Positions 43,361-51,141 of a stretch of 64,000 nt of DNA are shown piece by piece. This DNA is from CAZCTC01 sp964501335 (GTDB taxonomy: Bacteria; Chloroflexota; Anaerolineae; B4-G1; SLSP01): the NCBI GenBank assembly GCA_964501335.1, contig CAZCTC010000034.1, forward strand, positions 13,900-77,899, in the 5' to 3' direction. The position numbers were made by a program, and so were the translations under genes. Below the pieces are notes generated by a model that was not told the DNA's origin, made no database searches, and saw only the letters and a list, made by a program, of their open reading frames with translations. Numbering within the stretch: position 1 is the stretch's first letter; each line of letters opens with the position of its first letter.

Positions 43361-46207
43361 TTAGTACCGTGTTAAAGCCTTTTTTTGGATGCCAGGTAAG
43401 TAAATCCAATTGTTCCAGGGTTGATAACGGGCGGCCAGATGGGTGGCGGGGTCACCGAGAAGGTTATAGGTATCCATGAGGTAAGAACCCAGCGTTCCCG
43501 CCTGGGCGGCACGGGCCAGCGTTGTAGCGGGGCCCAAGGCAGGGGCGGGGTTTTGGAGGAGGAGACGGTAGAGATCGTCATGAAGAAGCGTATGATCATC
43601 GCCCAGGCCGCCACCGCTGCTGCCCCAGGCTGCAACGGCACCGGTTTGAGGGCGGCGAACCAATGTTTCATCCAGACCGCTTTGAAGAGGGACGGGATGG
43701 GCAAAGTTGCCCGTGTAACAGGTCATTTCGACGACGAAGGGGAGCCGGCGTGGGTTGTTTAAGATGGGCATATCGTCCAGGTGGAAGAGGCGGCGATGTT
43801 CCCATTGTTGATAGGAGCTGTGGCCGATCCAATTGACGATGAGGGCGCTCTGGCTCCAGGCCTGCAAAAGAGCAGCGCGAGTTGGGGCAATGTCGCCGGT
43901 TGCGGGGCATAGGAGCCGTGTGGTGGTATGTGTGGTTGGAATTCTGGCGATGACTGCTGTGGCCGCAGAAGAAAAATCTCCGGCTTCGTCGGTGTTATCG
44001 ACGACAAAGAGATGGCGGCGAGTCCAATCGCCGGGCCAGGGATTTGTTTCGTAGGCGATGATTTTATCGATGACGGCTTGAAGGTCGGTGGTGCTGTTGA
44101 CCGGCAAGCGACCGAGGGCCAGATCGGGGATAAAGTCCGGGCCATCGACGGCTGCATAGCGGTTGTCGGCTGCGGTTTCTCCCATCCAGGGATCGGCGGA
44201 GGCCAGATAAGGCGGAAGCCAGGTGCGGACTCCGGTGGCGAGATGGTTAAGGGGGTCCCAGGTGCCGTCGCCGATCAGCAACAGATACTGTGGTCGGGGA
44301 TTCCAGGTGGTGTAGGCGTGGGCGACAAAGCGGCGGAGGGCTTCCGGGTCCATACGACCCTCGCCGTACTGGTCATAGACGGCTTCGACGGAGACGACCA
44401 CGGGGGTAAGTCCCTGGGCGGTGCGCAGATTTAATAGGGGTTGAAGGGTGGGGATGAAAGCTTCCGGCGCCAGGACGAGATAATCAGCGCCGGCAGGTTC
44501 ATTAAGGAGACGGAGCGGTTGGATATTGGTGATGGTGGTAATGGCGTTGGCGGTTGCCACCCAATAAGTGTGGGGGCCGGGGCCGTCATCTCCGATTTTC
44601 AAGGGATTGACCGTGGCGCCCGTTACCATTTGAGGGGTGGTGGGATCCGTGATGTCGTAGATCAGTGCCGAAGCATCAAAGCCGGTGAGGGGGTAGGCTG
44701 ACGGGGTAGCATTGCCGGAGAAGGTTACGGATGTTGCTGTCTGACGACCATTCAGGGGATAGCTCAGGGCAAGGGCATCCATCCAGATGCCCCCGGTGAG
44801 CTGGGTGGTGATGGAGAGCGAGTTGGTGCCGGCGCGCAGCAGGGCGGTGGGCAGGGGGAGCGTTGCTGTATAAGGCGCGGTGCCGTTCCATTCGAATGAA
44901 CCGAGGGAGCTTCCATTAATAAGGATGCTGAGGCGGTGCGCCGCCATGCCGGTATATCCCTGGAGCCAGAGAGTCAGGATGGCCGGGGTGCTGTTGGTGA
45001 GGGGCGTTTCCAGGGTCAGGGGGATCGTGGTGCCGAGCGGGCAGGGGGCGGAGGCGGGACGTTCCAGGCAGAGCCAGTACCAGTGATCGCCATCGCGGTA
45101 GGCCGGAAAGAGCGAATCGTAGGCGCGGTTTTCTTCCCGGAAGAAGGTCGTGGTCGGTTGGGCGGTGGGCAGGCCGGTCGGGTTACCGGAGCGGGTCGCC
45201 ATCTGGGGGGCGGGCGTGCCGCCGTAGGTGAGGCGATAGGTATCACCTGTGGACCAGCGGGTTGGTTGGGGGGCGGCGTAAAAGCGCCATTGAGCTGCGG
45301 CGGCATTCCATTGCAAGGCCAGTTCATGGTCGGCGTGGGAAAGGTGAAGCAGCGCGGGATCGTAACCGGCGGGGAGGAGTCCTGCCGTGCTCAGCGTAGC
45401 GGCTGGAAGAGCGTACAATCCGGGTGTCGTCAGTGTGAATTGCCAGGTGGGGGTGATCCGTGCCGGGGAAGCGACGGCGGGGGGGGAGGCGGTATAGGCA
45501 GAAAGGGCTTCCGGGTTGAGCGTCAAGGTTTTCAGAGATTGGAGTAATTCGTCGGATGGCGGCGGCGGGGCGATCGGTGATGTGGGATGGGAGAACCGGA
45601 GCTGGATTTCCACAGCACGGAGGATGTCCAACCGACGAGTGTCGGGCGAGTAATTAAAGGGGTAAAAATCAAGGCGGGCCAGACGGATGCCGCGCAGGGT
45701 GCCGATTTCGGTCAATGTGACGCCGGAGGGTGGCGGTTGTTGAAGCTGTGGGGGGAGGTCTACCGCAAAGCCGGGTTGGGGAAAACGCAGCGGGGTCAAT
45801 TCCTGCGGGTTAACTGCAAGGGGGGTGGAAAGGGTGAGCGTTTCCCGGGCGATGATCCGGGTTTCCAGTCTGGCTGTTCCGGTGGGTGGCAGGACAATCC
45901 AGGCATGAGCAGAAGGCAAGGCGATCACTCCTGGAAGGGCCGTGGAATTCCAATTGGGAACCGTGAGCGTTGCCGTTTGATCTGAGGTGATGTGCAGTTG
46001 ATAATCCGGCAATTCCCACCGTAACGTGAGTCCGGTAGAATCGACGTTGAGAATTTGAGGGTCCGGCGGTGGGGCGGGTTGGGCTGAAACCGGTGGGGTG
46101 AAGAGTAGCCAGAAACAGACAGCCGTCAGGAATCCAAAGAGGGAGAGGGTGCGATTTAGGGCCTCTGTTTTTTGAGATTCGGTCGGGTTGTCATTGAATT
46201 TGGACAT
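43361..46207 (-). CDS. Secreted C25 (gingipain-like) cysteine peptidase
   Basis: 948 residues from ATG 46207 (MSKFNDNP) with AAAGG 8 nt upstream. Signal peptide (LFGFLTAVCFWLLFTPPVSA). The central and C-terminal parts match the C25 fold: YLLLIGDGTWDP, ADNRYAAVDGPDFIPDLALGRLPV, then catalytic His796 in NWIGHSSYQQW and Cys830 in VEMTCYTGNF, 34 residues apart as in gingipains, followed by GAVAAWGSSGGG and TYNLLGDPATHL. N-terminal ~400 residues are beta-rich and contain no recognised catalytic motif. C-terminus IYLPGIQKK resembles the last residues of the giant DUF11 protein. Likely an extracellular peptidase that matures or degrades surface proteins. Confidence 0.88.
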   Translation of the reverse strand: MSKFNDNPTESQKTEALNRTLSLFGFLTAVCFWLLFTPPVSAQPAPPPDPQILNVDSTGLTLRWELPDYQLHITSDQTATLTVPNWNSTALPGVIALPSAHAWIVLPPTGTARLETRIIARETLTLSTPLAVNPQELTPLRFPQPGFAVDLPPQLQQPPPSGVTLTEIGTLRGIRLARLDFYPFNYSPDTRRLDILRAVEIQLRFSHPTSPIAPPPPSDELLQSLKTLTLNPEALSAYTASPPAVASPARITPTWQFTLTTPGLYALPAATLSTAGLLPAGYDPALLHLSHADHELALQWNAAAAQWRFYAAPQPTRWSTGDTYRLTYGGTPAPQMATRSGNPTGLPTAQPTTTFFREENRAYDSLFPAYRDGDHWYWLCLERPASAPCPLGTTIPLTLETPLTNSTPAILTLWLQGYTGMAAHRLSILINGSSLGSFEWNGTAPYTATLPLPTALLRAGTNSLSITTQLTGGIWMDALALSYPLNGRQTATSVTFSGNATPSAYPLTGFDASALIYDITDPTTPQMVTGATVNPLKIGDDGPGPHTYWVATANAITTITNIQPLRLLNEPAGADYLVLAPEAFIPTLQPLLNLRTAQGLTPVVVSVEAVYDQYGEGRMDPEALRRFVAHAYTTWNPRPQYLLLIGDGTWDPLNHLATGVRTWLPPYLASADPWMGETAADNRYAAVDGPDFIPDLALGRLPVNSTTDLQAVIDKIIAYETNPWPGDWTRRHLFVVDNTDEAGDFSSAATAVIARIPTTHTTTRLLCPATGDIAPTRAALLQAWSQSALIVNWIGHSSYQQWEHRRLFHLDDMPILNNPRRLPFVVEMTCYTGNFAHPVPLQSGLDETLVRRPQTGAVAAWGSSGGGLGDDHTLLHDDLYRLLLQNPAPALGPATTLARAAQAGTLGSYLMDTYNLLGDPATHLAARYQPWNNWIYLPGIQKKALTRY

Positions 46208-46301
46208 GGTAAGGCCTTTATATCTGACTGAAACAATAATGGGTTGGAGTCTGGAGCTGTTATTATAATCCAAGTGCTAAAAAGTGGGGAAGTATTTTTA
46301 T

Positions 46302-46343
46302 TTATAGTTTTCGCGCGCCTGAAAAGGCGCGCGAAAACTATAA
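46302..46343. repeat. Long hairpin with GAAA loop
   Basis: Arms 46302-46320 and 46325-46343 pair perfectly over 19 bp, loop GAAA. Stem composition (TATAGTTTTCGCGCGCC) is that of the TCTG hairpin family. Confidence 0.7.
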
Positions 46344-46397
46344 GGCTCGTGGAGGTTTTATTTTTTCAAAGGTGGCAAATGGAGTCAGCCTCCATAT

Positions 46398-46979
46398 TCA
46401 GGGAAGGATGGTATCACCGGTATTGGAGGACCAGGTGCCGTCTCCGTTGATCGTGATGAAACTGCTAAGATAGGCATATTGCGTGTATTGTGTGCCGTCC
46501 CAGTAGCCGAATTTTCCGGTTTGACCGGAGTTAAAGGAGGGTTGTCCTACCCCTCCGGTTGAGCCGCTGCCGGTGATGCCCAGGTATTTCCAGCCGGGGC
46601 CCTCTTGTTCGGGATAACCGATACCGTGGACGATAGAAACGCGGGCTGTGGTCAGGATTCCATTATCCCAACAGTGTTCGACGATCTGATAGAAAATGGC
46701 GAGCATTTTGCCGTTGCGGTCGCGCAAGATGCGATAGGCGATGCGCAGGGCACAGCATTTTGTTTGAGGGCCGCGGGGGGCGGTCCATTGGGCCTGGCGA
46801 TAGGCGGGGGCCAACAAGGTTTGAATTTCCAACGGCAGTTCTTCAAAGGAAAGGTTCAGGGCTTTTTCCGGAGATTTCTGTAATTCGGGGCCTGGGGTTT
46901 GTGCGTGAAGGGGAATGGGGGAAAGCGTCAGCAGCAGGATCAGGATCAATCCAACGAAAACCAGATGTTTCAAAGTCAT
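46398..46979 (-). CDS. Small secreted protein of unknown function
   Basis: 193 residues; GGGAG just before the ATG at 46979. Clear signal peptide (LVFVGLILILLLTLSPIPLHA). The mature part has two cysteine patches (TKCCALR, EHCWDNG) and a Gly/Ser/Thr-rich C-terminal half. No family recognised. It precedes the C25 peptidase gene in the same direction and could be a substrate or partner. Confidence 0.7.
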   Translation of the reverse strand: MTLKHLVFVGLILILLLTLSPIPLHAQTPGPELQKSPEKALNLSFEELPLEIQTLLAPAYRQAQWTAPRGPQTKCCALRIAYRILRDRNGKMLAIFYQIVEHCWDNGILTTARVSIVHGIGYPEQEGPGWKYLGITGSGSTGGVGQPSFNSGQTGKFGYWDGTQYTQYAYLSSFITINGDGTWSSNTGDTILP

Positions 46980-47153
46980 TTTGAACTCCCTAAAATAGAT
47001 TGGGGAAGGCGATGATGAACTTTTGGTGTTTTGCCTTCAGCAGTGAATGCATGTCTTCCTATTTTAGTGAGGGTGGGGCAGGGGAAAAGATATGGATTAG
47101 ATGGATTTGGGGCGGGAAGTTTATAGAAAGAAGAAAAGCGGAAAAGGGATAAT

Positions 47154-47185
47154 GTTTTCGCGCGCCGTCGACGGCGCGCGAAAAC
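47154..47185. repeat. Hairpin of the TCTG family, CG apex
   Basis: Arms 47154-47168 and 47171-47185 (15 bp perfect: GTTTTCGCGCGCCGT), apex CG. It lies just after the coaX stop and can serve as its terminator. Confidence 0.65.
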
Positions 47186-47194
47186 AGCAGGTTT

Positions 47195-47959
47195 TTAGCG
47201 ATTGCGTTCGGCGATGAGGCGGATGCCGTCCAGCGTAAGCCAGGGATCGACGGCTGTGAAACAGGCGGTGAGCGGCGCCATCAGGCTGGAAAGTCCGCCG
47301 GTGGCGATGGCCCGGGCCTCGCCGCCCAATTCAATCTGGAACCGTTTGACCAGCCCTTCGACCAGGCCGACATAGCCCAGCACAATGCCGGATTGGATGG
47401 AGTGGACGGTGTTGGTGCCGATGGCGCAGGGTGGGGGGGCCAGGTGAATATGGGGGAGCTGGGCGGTGCCGCTGCCGAGGGCTTCCGCGGCGAGTTTCAT
47501 GCCGGGGGCGATGGCGACGCCCATGAATTCGGCGGCGGCGGAGACGGCGGTGAAGGTGGTTGCGGTGCCGAAATCCACAACGATGCAGGCCGTGTGGCAG
47601 CGGTCATAGGCGGCGACGGCATCCGCAATCAGGTCGGCGCCGAGTTCGGCCGGGTTTCCGATCGCAAATTTGAGACCGGTGTTGACCAACGGGCTGACGA
47701 TCAAGGGAGTGAGGTCGGTTTGGGTGGAGAGCATTTCTTGCATGATGCCGGTTAGAGGAGGGACGACGCTGCTGAGTACAACCTGTTCGAAGGAGTTCAT
47801 GGTGATTCCTGCATCGCGCAGGAAGTCACGGAAGAGGACGGCGTATTCATCCGGCATTTTATCGCGTACGGTGCGGGCCCGCCAGTGATGAAGCCAGCGG
47901 GTGCCGTCATGGACGCCGAAGACGATATTGCTGTTGCCGACATCGACCGCTAAGAGCAT
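47195..47959 (-). CDS. coaX: Type III pantothenate kinase
   Basis: 254 residues, usual length for the family; GGAGG lies upstream of the ATG. CoaX phosphorylates pantothenate with ATP in the first step of coenzyme A synthesis. Motifs: LLAVDVGNSNIVFG (phosphate-1, catalytic Asp), GADLIADAVAAY, VVDFGTATTFT (phosphate-2) and GGLSSLM. Type III enzymes need a monovalent cation and are not inhibited by CoA. A housekeeping gene, which marks this side of the tRNA as core chromosome. Confidence 0.95.
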   Translation of the reverse strand: MLLAVDVGNSNIVFGVHDGTRWLHHWRARTVRDKMPDEYAVLFRDFLRDAGITMNSFEQVVLSSVVPPLTGIMQEMLSTQTDLTPLIVSPLVNTGLKFAIGNPAELGADLIADAVAAYDRCHTACIVVDFGTATTFTAVSAAAEFMGVAIAPGMKLAAEALGSGTAQLPHIHLAPPPCAIGTNTVHSIQSGIVLGYVGLVEGLVKRFQIELGGEARAIATGGLSSLMAPLTACFTAVDPWLTLDGIRLIAERNR

Positions 47960-47993
47960 AGTACCTCCCGGAGGGTGTCATGGTTAAAATACA

Positions 47994-48025
47994 AAAAACT
48001 CCTGACTGTAAAGTCAGGAGTTTTT
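47994..48025 (-). terminator. Terminator of the tRNA-Gln gene
   Basis: Perfect 14-bp stem (48012-48025 with 47994-48007), loop TTAC on the minus strand, T-run included in the 3' arm. It lies 6 bp after the tRNA 3' end. Confidence 0.85.
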
Positions 48026-48031
48026 AGAAGG

Positions 48032-48102
48032 CTGGGGGCGGAGGATTCGAACCCCCACATATGGATCCAGAGTCCACTGTCCTACCATTAGACGAGCCCC
48101 CA
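48032..48102 (-). tRNA. tRNA-Gln (CTG)
   Basis: 71-nt cloverleaf on the minus strand: acceptor TGGGGGC / GCCCCCA with discriminator G, D arm with TAATGGTAGGAC, anticodon loop CTCTGGA with CTG at 48070-48068, T loop GGTTCGAATCC. The CCA end is not encoded. The T1:A72 first pair and G73 fit glutamine tRNAs. Confidence 0.95.
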
Positions 48103-48147
48103 AAGAAAAACAAATCAAGAAACAGAAGGCTTTCGTTGCCGGGTTGG

Positions 48148-48175
48148 ATTTTACCACATATTTGATTCTTGGCAA
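48148..48175 (-). promoter_or_regulatory. Promoter of tRNA-Gln
   Basis: Minus-strand TTGCCA (48175-48170), 16-bp spacer, TAAAAT (48153-48148), about 38 nt before the mature tRNA. Confidence 0.65.
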
Positions 48176-48253
48176 GTGGTACTCCGAAATGGATTTTCGT
48201 GTTCATCATTCGACTCCACATTGGATTTTCAGACTGGACATTGGATAAAAAAA

Positions 48254-48289
48254 GCGGTCCCAGATGCCGCGTCCGGCATGGGGGACCGC
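48254..48289. terminator. Terminator of the recombinase gene
   Basis: Outer stem 48254-48261 with 48282-48289 (GCGGTCCC / GGGACCGC) and inner stem 48264-48269 with 48274-48279; on the minus strand a long T-run (complement of AAAAAAA at 48247-48253) follows. Confidence 0.8.
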
Positions 48290-48301
48290 CAAAAATTTCA
48301 T

Positions 48302-49240
48302 TTAATTCAGATTCCTCTTTTTCTTCAGAATGCGATCCACCGGACCATAGTGGCGATGCATGTCGATGAGTTCCTGGAGTTCGGCATCCTGAAGGTAGAA
48401 CTTCAACATCGCATCCGAGGTCCAGCCGCACAGCTGCAACAGACGATCCCGGGGACCGCCGTTATCGACCCAGCGGGTGGTGAACATTTTGCGAAAGACA
48501 TGCGGATGGATACGTTCGGACGTGAAGCCGGCGGCTTCGACGCGCCGGCGCACCAGATCGTACATCCCCCGTTTGGTCAGGGGCCCGCGTTGTCCTACCC
48601 AGAGGGCCGGCTGTCCGTCGCCTTCTCGGGTTTGCAGATAGCGGGATACGGCGGCAGTGCTTTCCTTTCCCAAAACGACACAGCGATAAGTATCTGTTTT
48701 GGGACCATACACATTCATCCAGAAAACGTCGTGGTTGAGATCGTAGTGCAAGGCTTCGCGCTTGAGCAATACCATTTCACCCAGACGCATGCCGGTATCC
48801 AAAAACATGAGGATCGCGGCTTCGTCCCGGATGGACCAATCATCTCCCTGGCAGGCGTGGAGCAATTGCGCGACTTCTTCATCGTTCATCAATTGCTCTT
48901 TTTTGATGCGTTCTTTGGGGGCAGCGATGGCTCTGCGGAGATTATCTTTGATCAGGTCTTCAGTTTCCAGCCAGCCTAAGAAAGTTCGTAAGTTGCGCAT
49001 ATGAATATCAACCGTACCTTGTTCCCAGGGTTTGCCGCGAGGGCGGACGGTCGTCCGCAGATCGATCACATAGGAGCGAATGGCGTCGCGGGTGAGGTTA
49101 TTGAGTTTCAATTTGCGCTCCTGACACCAGAGTACCAATGGGTCCAGGGCGCGATGATAATCTTTCATCGTTTGGATTGCCCGGCCTTGGGATTCCCGGT
49201 CTCGTAAGAACATCTCGACGGCTTTTATGACTTTCATCAA
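48302..49240 (-). CDS. Tyrosine recombinase (XerC/D- or integrase-type)
   Basis: 312 residues (second Met two codons in). N-terminal SAM-like core-binding domain (residues 1-105, TMKDYHRALDPLVLWCQ) and C-terminal catalytic domain with R152 (DTGMRLGE), Lys in GPKTDTYR, H247 and R250 (HPHVFR), Trp in CGWTSD at the usual His/Trp position, and nucleophile Y282 (LKFYLQ). All catalytic residues are intact. The size and lack of extra domains fit both a Xer-like recombinase and a small integrase. It is next to tRNA-Gln but on the 5' side of the tRNA, which is not the usual place for a tRNA-targeting integrase. The mobile-element-like genes begin about 5 kb to its right. Confidence 0.9.
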   Translation of the reverse strand: MMKVIKAVEMFLRDRESQGRAIQTMKDYHRALDPLVLWCQERKLKLNNLTRDAIRSYVIDLRTTVRPRGKPWEQGTVDIHMRNLRTFLGWLETEDLIKDNLRRAIAAPKERIKKEQLMNDEEVAQLLHACQGDDWSIRDEAAILMFLDTGMRLGEMVLLKREALHYDLNHDVFWMNVYGPKTDTYRCVVLGKESTAAVSRYLQTREGDGQPALWVGQRGPLTKRGMYDLVRRRVEAAGFTSERIHPHVFRKMFTTRWVDNGGPRDRLLQLCGWTSDAMLKFYLQDAELQELIDMHRHYGPVDRILKKKRNLN

Positions 49241-50496
49241 ACACCTCGTTGAGCATCAGCATGAAGATAGCAAGAATTGCACCTGAAAAGTGACTTTTGA
49301 GCCCTGAATCCGGGATCTTACTCAGGCGCCGTTTTCAGATTCCAGACGTCTGGATTAGTCTCACTTTACTACAAAGCCAAAATCGTAGGGCTGGGCGGAA
49401 CTTCTCCGGGCTGATTACGGATCAATTCAGGAACAATTCGGGAAACAATGTCTGGGCCGAGGAGCTGCTCAACTCCGTAGACGGAGTTCAAAGGATTAAC
49501 AGGCTTTCAAAAGCCTGGGATGATCCTGGATCAGGGTCAGCCAAATTCGGCGAAGACATGACAATAGAGGACTCTTGCGAGCTAAAATGATTAGCAGCCT
49601 ATGTAGTGTGATGTTAAAGTACCATAAAATTACTCTGACAGGATAATACAAGAAGTGGGGGGCGCCTAGTAACAATTTTAATAGTCATTTTGTGATAAAT
49701 ATGCTAGATTTTCGTGATGGTTTGACGGAATAATAAGGAAGCCGGGCCTGCGATTTCATTCTAAACTGAAATAGTTTTATAGATAATAATATTCTTTTAT
49801 GTTTGCGGTATCGTTAGCGGTGAATTTTATGATGGCACTTCCGAAATGTATTGCCTTTGTAAATTAAAAAACTATTTAATTTGAATGCTTTCTATATCCT
49901 CTGGAATTCTGATATAAGGATTTATCACCCATATATGGGATGTTTTGAGATTTCAATCCTGTATATACGGCAAAATGGCATAAAAGGGCCATTCTAAAAG
50001 TGAATAGAATGAGCAAAAAGCATGTTAACAATAAGGGCGAAACGCTTTTCATCCCTTGTAGAACGCCCTGTAAAGCGTTTTGGCAATAGAATCCATGAAA
50101 AACTGGGGTAAATTTTTACAATGGCTTAAAAAGCCTCTATGCCAAATGCTTATATCAGAATTCCAGTATATCCTGATGGCAGGAAGAACTATGCCTGGAG
50201 TTGTGCTCTTTCTTGAGACAGGCTCTCCTATAATCCTTTTCAATTAACAGATAAAAGACCTTCTGATTTCGGATAAGGTAATGAGCGGGTAGTGTTTCTC
50301 TCTGGTTTACATCGGGGCCCATCGGAGATGTTTCTCCCATGGGCCCCGATGTTTTTTGCGGTTTAATCCAGGATGGTTCAGAAGAGGGTATCAGCCGAAC
50401 GAAGCATGTGATGGAGTTATTGCAGTTTTTTCGGGTTGTGCTAAGCTACTTTTGTATCAAGGTTGAGTTCATTCATTTTTCCCCGAAGGAGCCACC
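49241..50496. other. Gene-poor, AT-richer intergenic region
   Basis: 1.26 kb without a supportable gene. 49500-49560 holds a fragment of the CCTGGG repeat (AGGCTTTCAAAAGCCTGGGAT). Small palindromes lie at 49470-49487 (AACTCCGT / ACGGAGTT), 49928-49939 (CCCATATATGGG) and 50040-50080 (AAACGCTTT / AAAGCGTTT). GC content falls clearly below that of both flanks between about 49600 and 50300. I see no CRISPR array or RNA gene that I can name. Confidence 0.6.
50309..50357 (+). terminator. Isolated strong terminator-like hairpin
   Basis: 13-bp outer stem (50309-50321 with 50340-50352), inner GGAGA/TCTCC stem, followed by TTTTTT. No open reading frame ends upstream, so it may close a small RNA or be a leftover terminator. 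Confidence 0.65.
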
Positions 50497-50550
50497 ATGA
50501 AATCGCTACTGCGGATTGCTACTTTTTTGATCCTCGTTGGGTTGATGTGA
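50497..50550 (+). CDS. 17-residue peptide (leader peptide or truncated signal sequence)
   Basis: ATG at 50497 with AAGGAG 5 nt upstream encodes MKSLLRIATFLILVGLM then TGA. It looks like the start of a signal peptide cut short. The next gene starts 18 bp later without a clear Shine-Dalgarno of its own, so translation of this peptide may feed into it. Confidence 0.4.
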   Translation: MKSLLRIATFLILVGLM

Positions 50551-50568
50551 GTCGTAAGGCTTATTGCT

Positions 50569-50937
50569 ATGAATCCCGATGAAGTGATGCCTGCCATCGA
50601 AGCATTGACGCCGGAAGAGTACAAAACGGCGTTGACGTTGCTGCGGGGACGGATGGCAAAGACCGACCTGTGGCTGTTGGAGGCGCATTACCATACGTCC
50701 AATTATGTGACGACTGCTACGCAGTTGGCGTTTGCGGTAGGATTTGCGAACTTCAATGCCGTAAATTTGAGGTATGGTCAGTTGGGCGGCCGGTTCTGTG
50801 AGTATTTCAATCTGTGGCCGCCGTTCAAAGTGGAAATCTTGGTGATCTTTGAGAATCCAGGCAGAGAATGGCTGTGGATTATGTGTCCGGCACTGGTCCA
50901 GGCGATCGGGGAGTTGGGGTGGTTCGATCAGCCATAG
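50569..50937 (+). CDS. Small protein resembling the N-terminal domain of HNH-type endonucleases
   Basis: 122 residues. The run MPAIEALTPEEYKTALTLL, LLEAHYHTSNYVTTATQLA, VGFANFNAVNLRYGQLGGR resembles the helical N-terminal region (T-A-x-L-A..VGY.NY.AANL.YG) that precedes HNH nuclease domains in some restriction enzymes. The nuclease part is absent: the rest (PPFKVEILVIFENPGREWLWIM) is different and the gene ends normally. It could be a stand-alone sensor domain or a remnant. No strong RBS; the 17-codon ORF just upstream may supply ribosomes. Confidence 0.6.
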   Translation: MNPDEVMPAIEALTPEEYKTALTLLRGRMAKTDLWLLEAHYHTSNYVTTATQLAFAVGFANFNAVNLRYGQLGGRFCEYFNLWPPFKVEILVIFENPGREWLWIMCPALVQAIGELGWFDQP

Positions 50938-50952
50938 TCGCCGCGAAGTGAA

Positions 50953-50995
50953 ATAAACAACCGGCCCAACCATTGGTTGGGCCGGTATCATATGT
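50953..50995. repeat. Palindrome flanking the NACHT gene, left copy
   Basis: ACCGGCCCAACCA / TGGTTGGGCCGGT (50960-50972 with 50974-50986) within a ~45-bp block starting ATAAACAAC. The block recurs at 54175-54221 with compensating changes in the outer stem (CCGG to CAGG / CCTG). Confidence 0.75.
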
Positions 50996-51073
50996 GCTGC
51001 AGGAAAAGAGCAAAACTGAATGAGGTTTTTTGCTGAGAACTTTTCGCGTTATTACAAGACAAGGATTGTTTTG

Positions 51074-51101
51074 TTGCATCTAAGGGAACTTGGGATAAGA
51101 T
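51074..51101 (+). promoter_or_regulatory. Candidate promoter of the NACHT gene
   Basis: TTGCAT (51074-51079), 16-bp spacer, TAAGAT (51096-51101); start codon 40 nt later. Confidence 0.45.
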
Positions 51102-51141
51102 AAAACGAGATCAGCTTACCAGCAGATTGGTGGAGGTCCTC

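Noticed and set aside
48032..48102. Attachment site at the tRNA-Gln 3' end
   Set aside because: I found no second copy of the tRNA 3' sequence in the window, so an att site cannot be supported.
49297..49590. 97-residue frame in the gene-poor block
   Set aside because: No RBS, overlaps palindromes and a CCTGGG repeat fragment, and has no recognisable domain.
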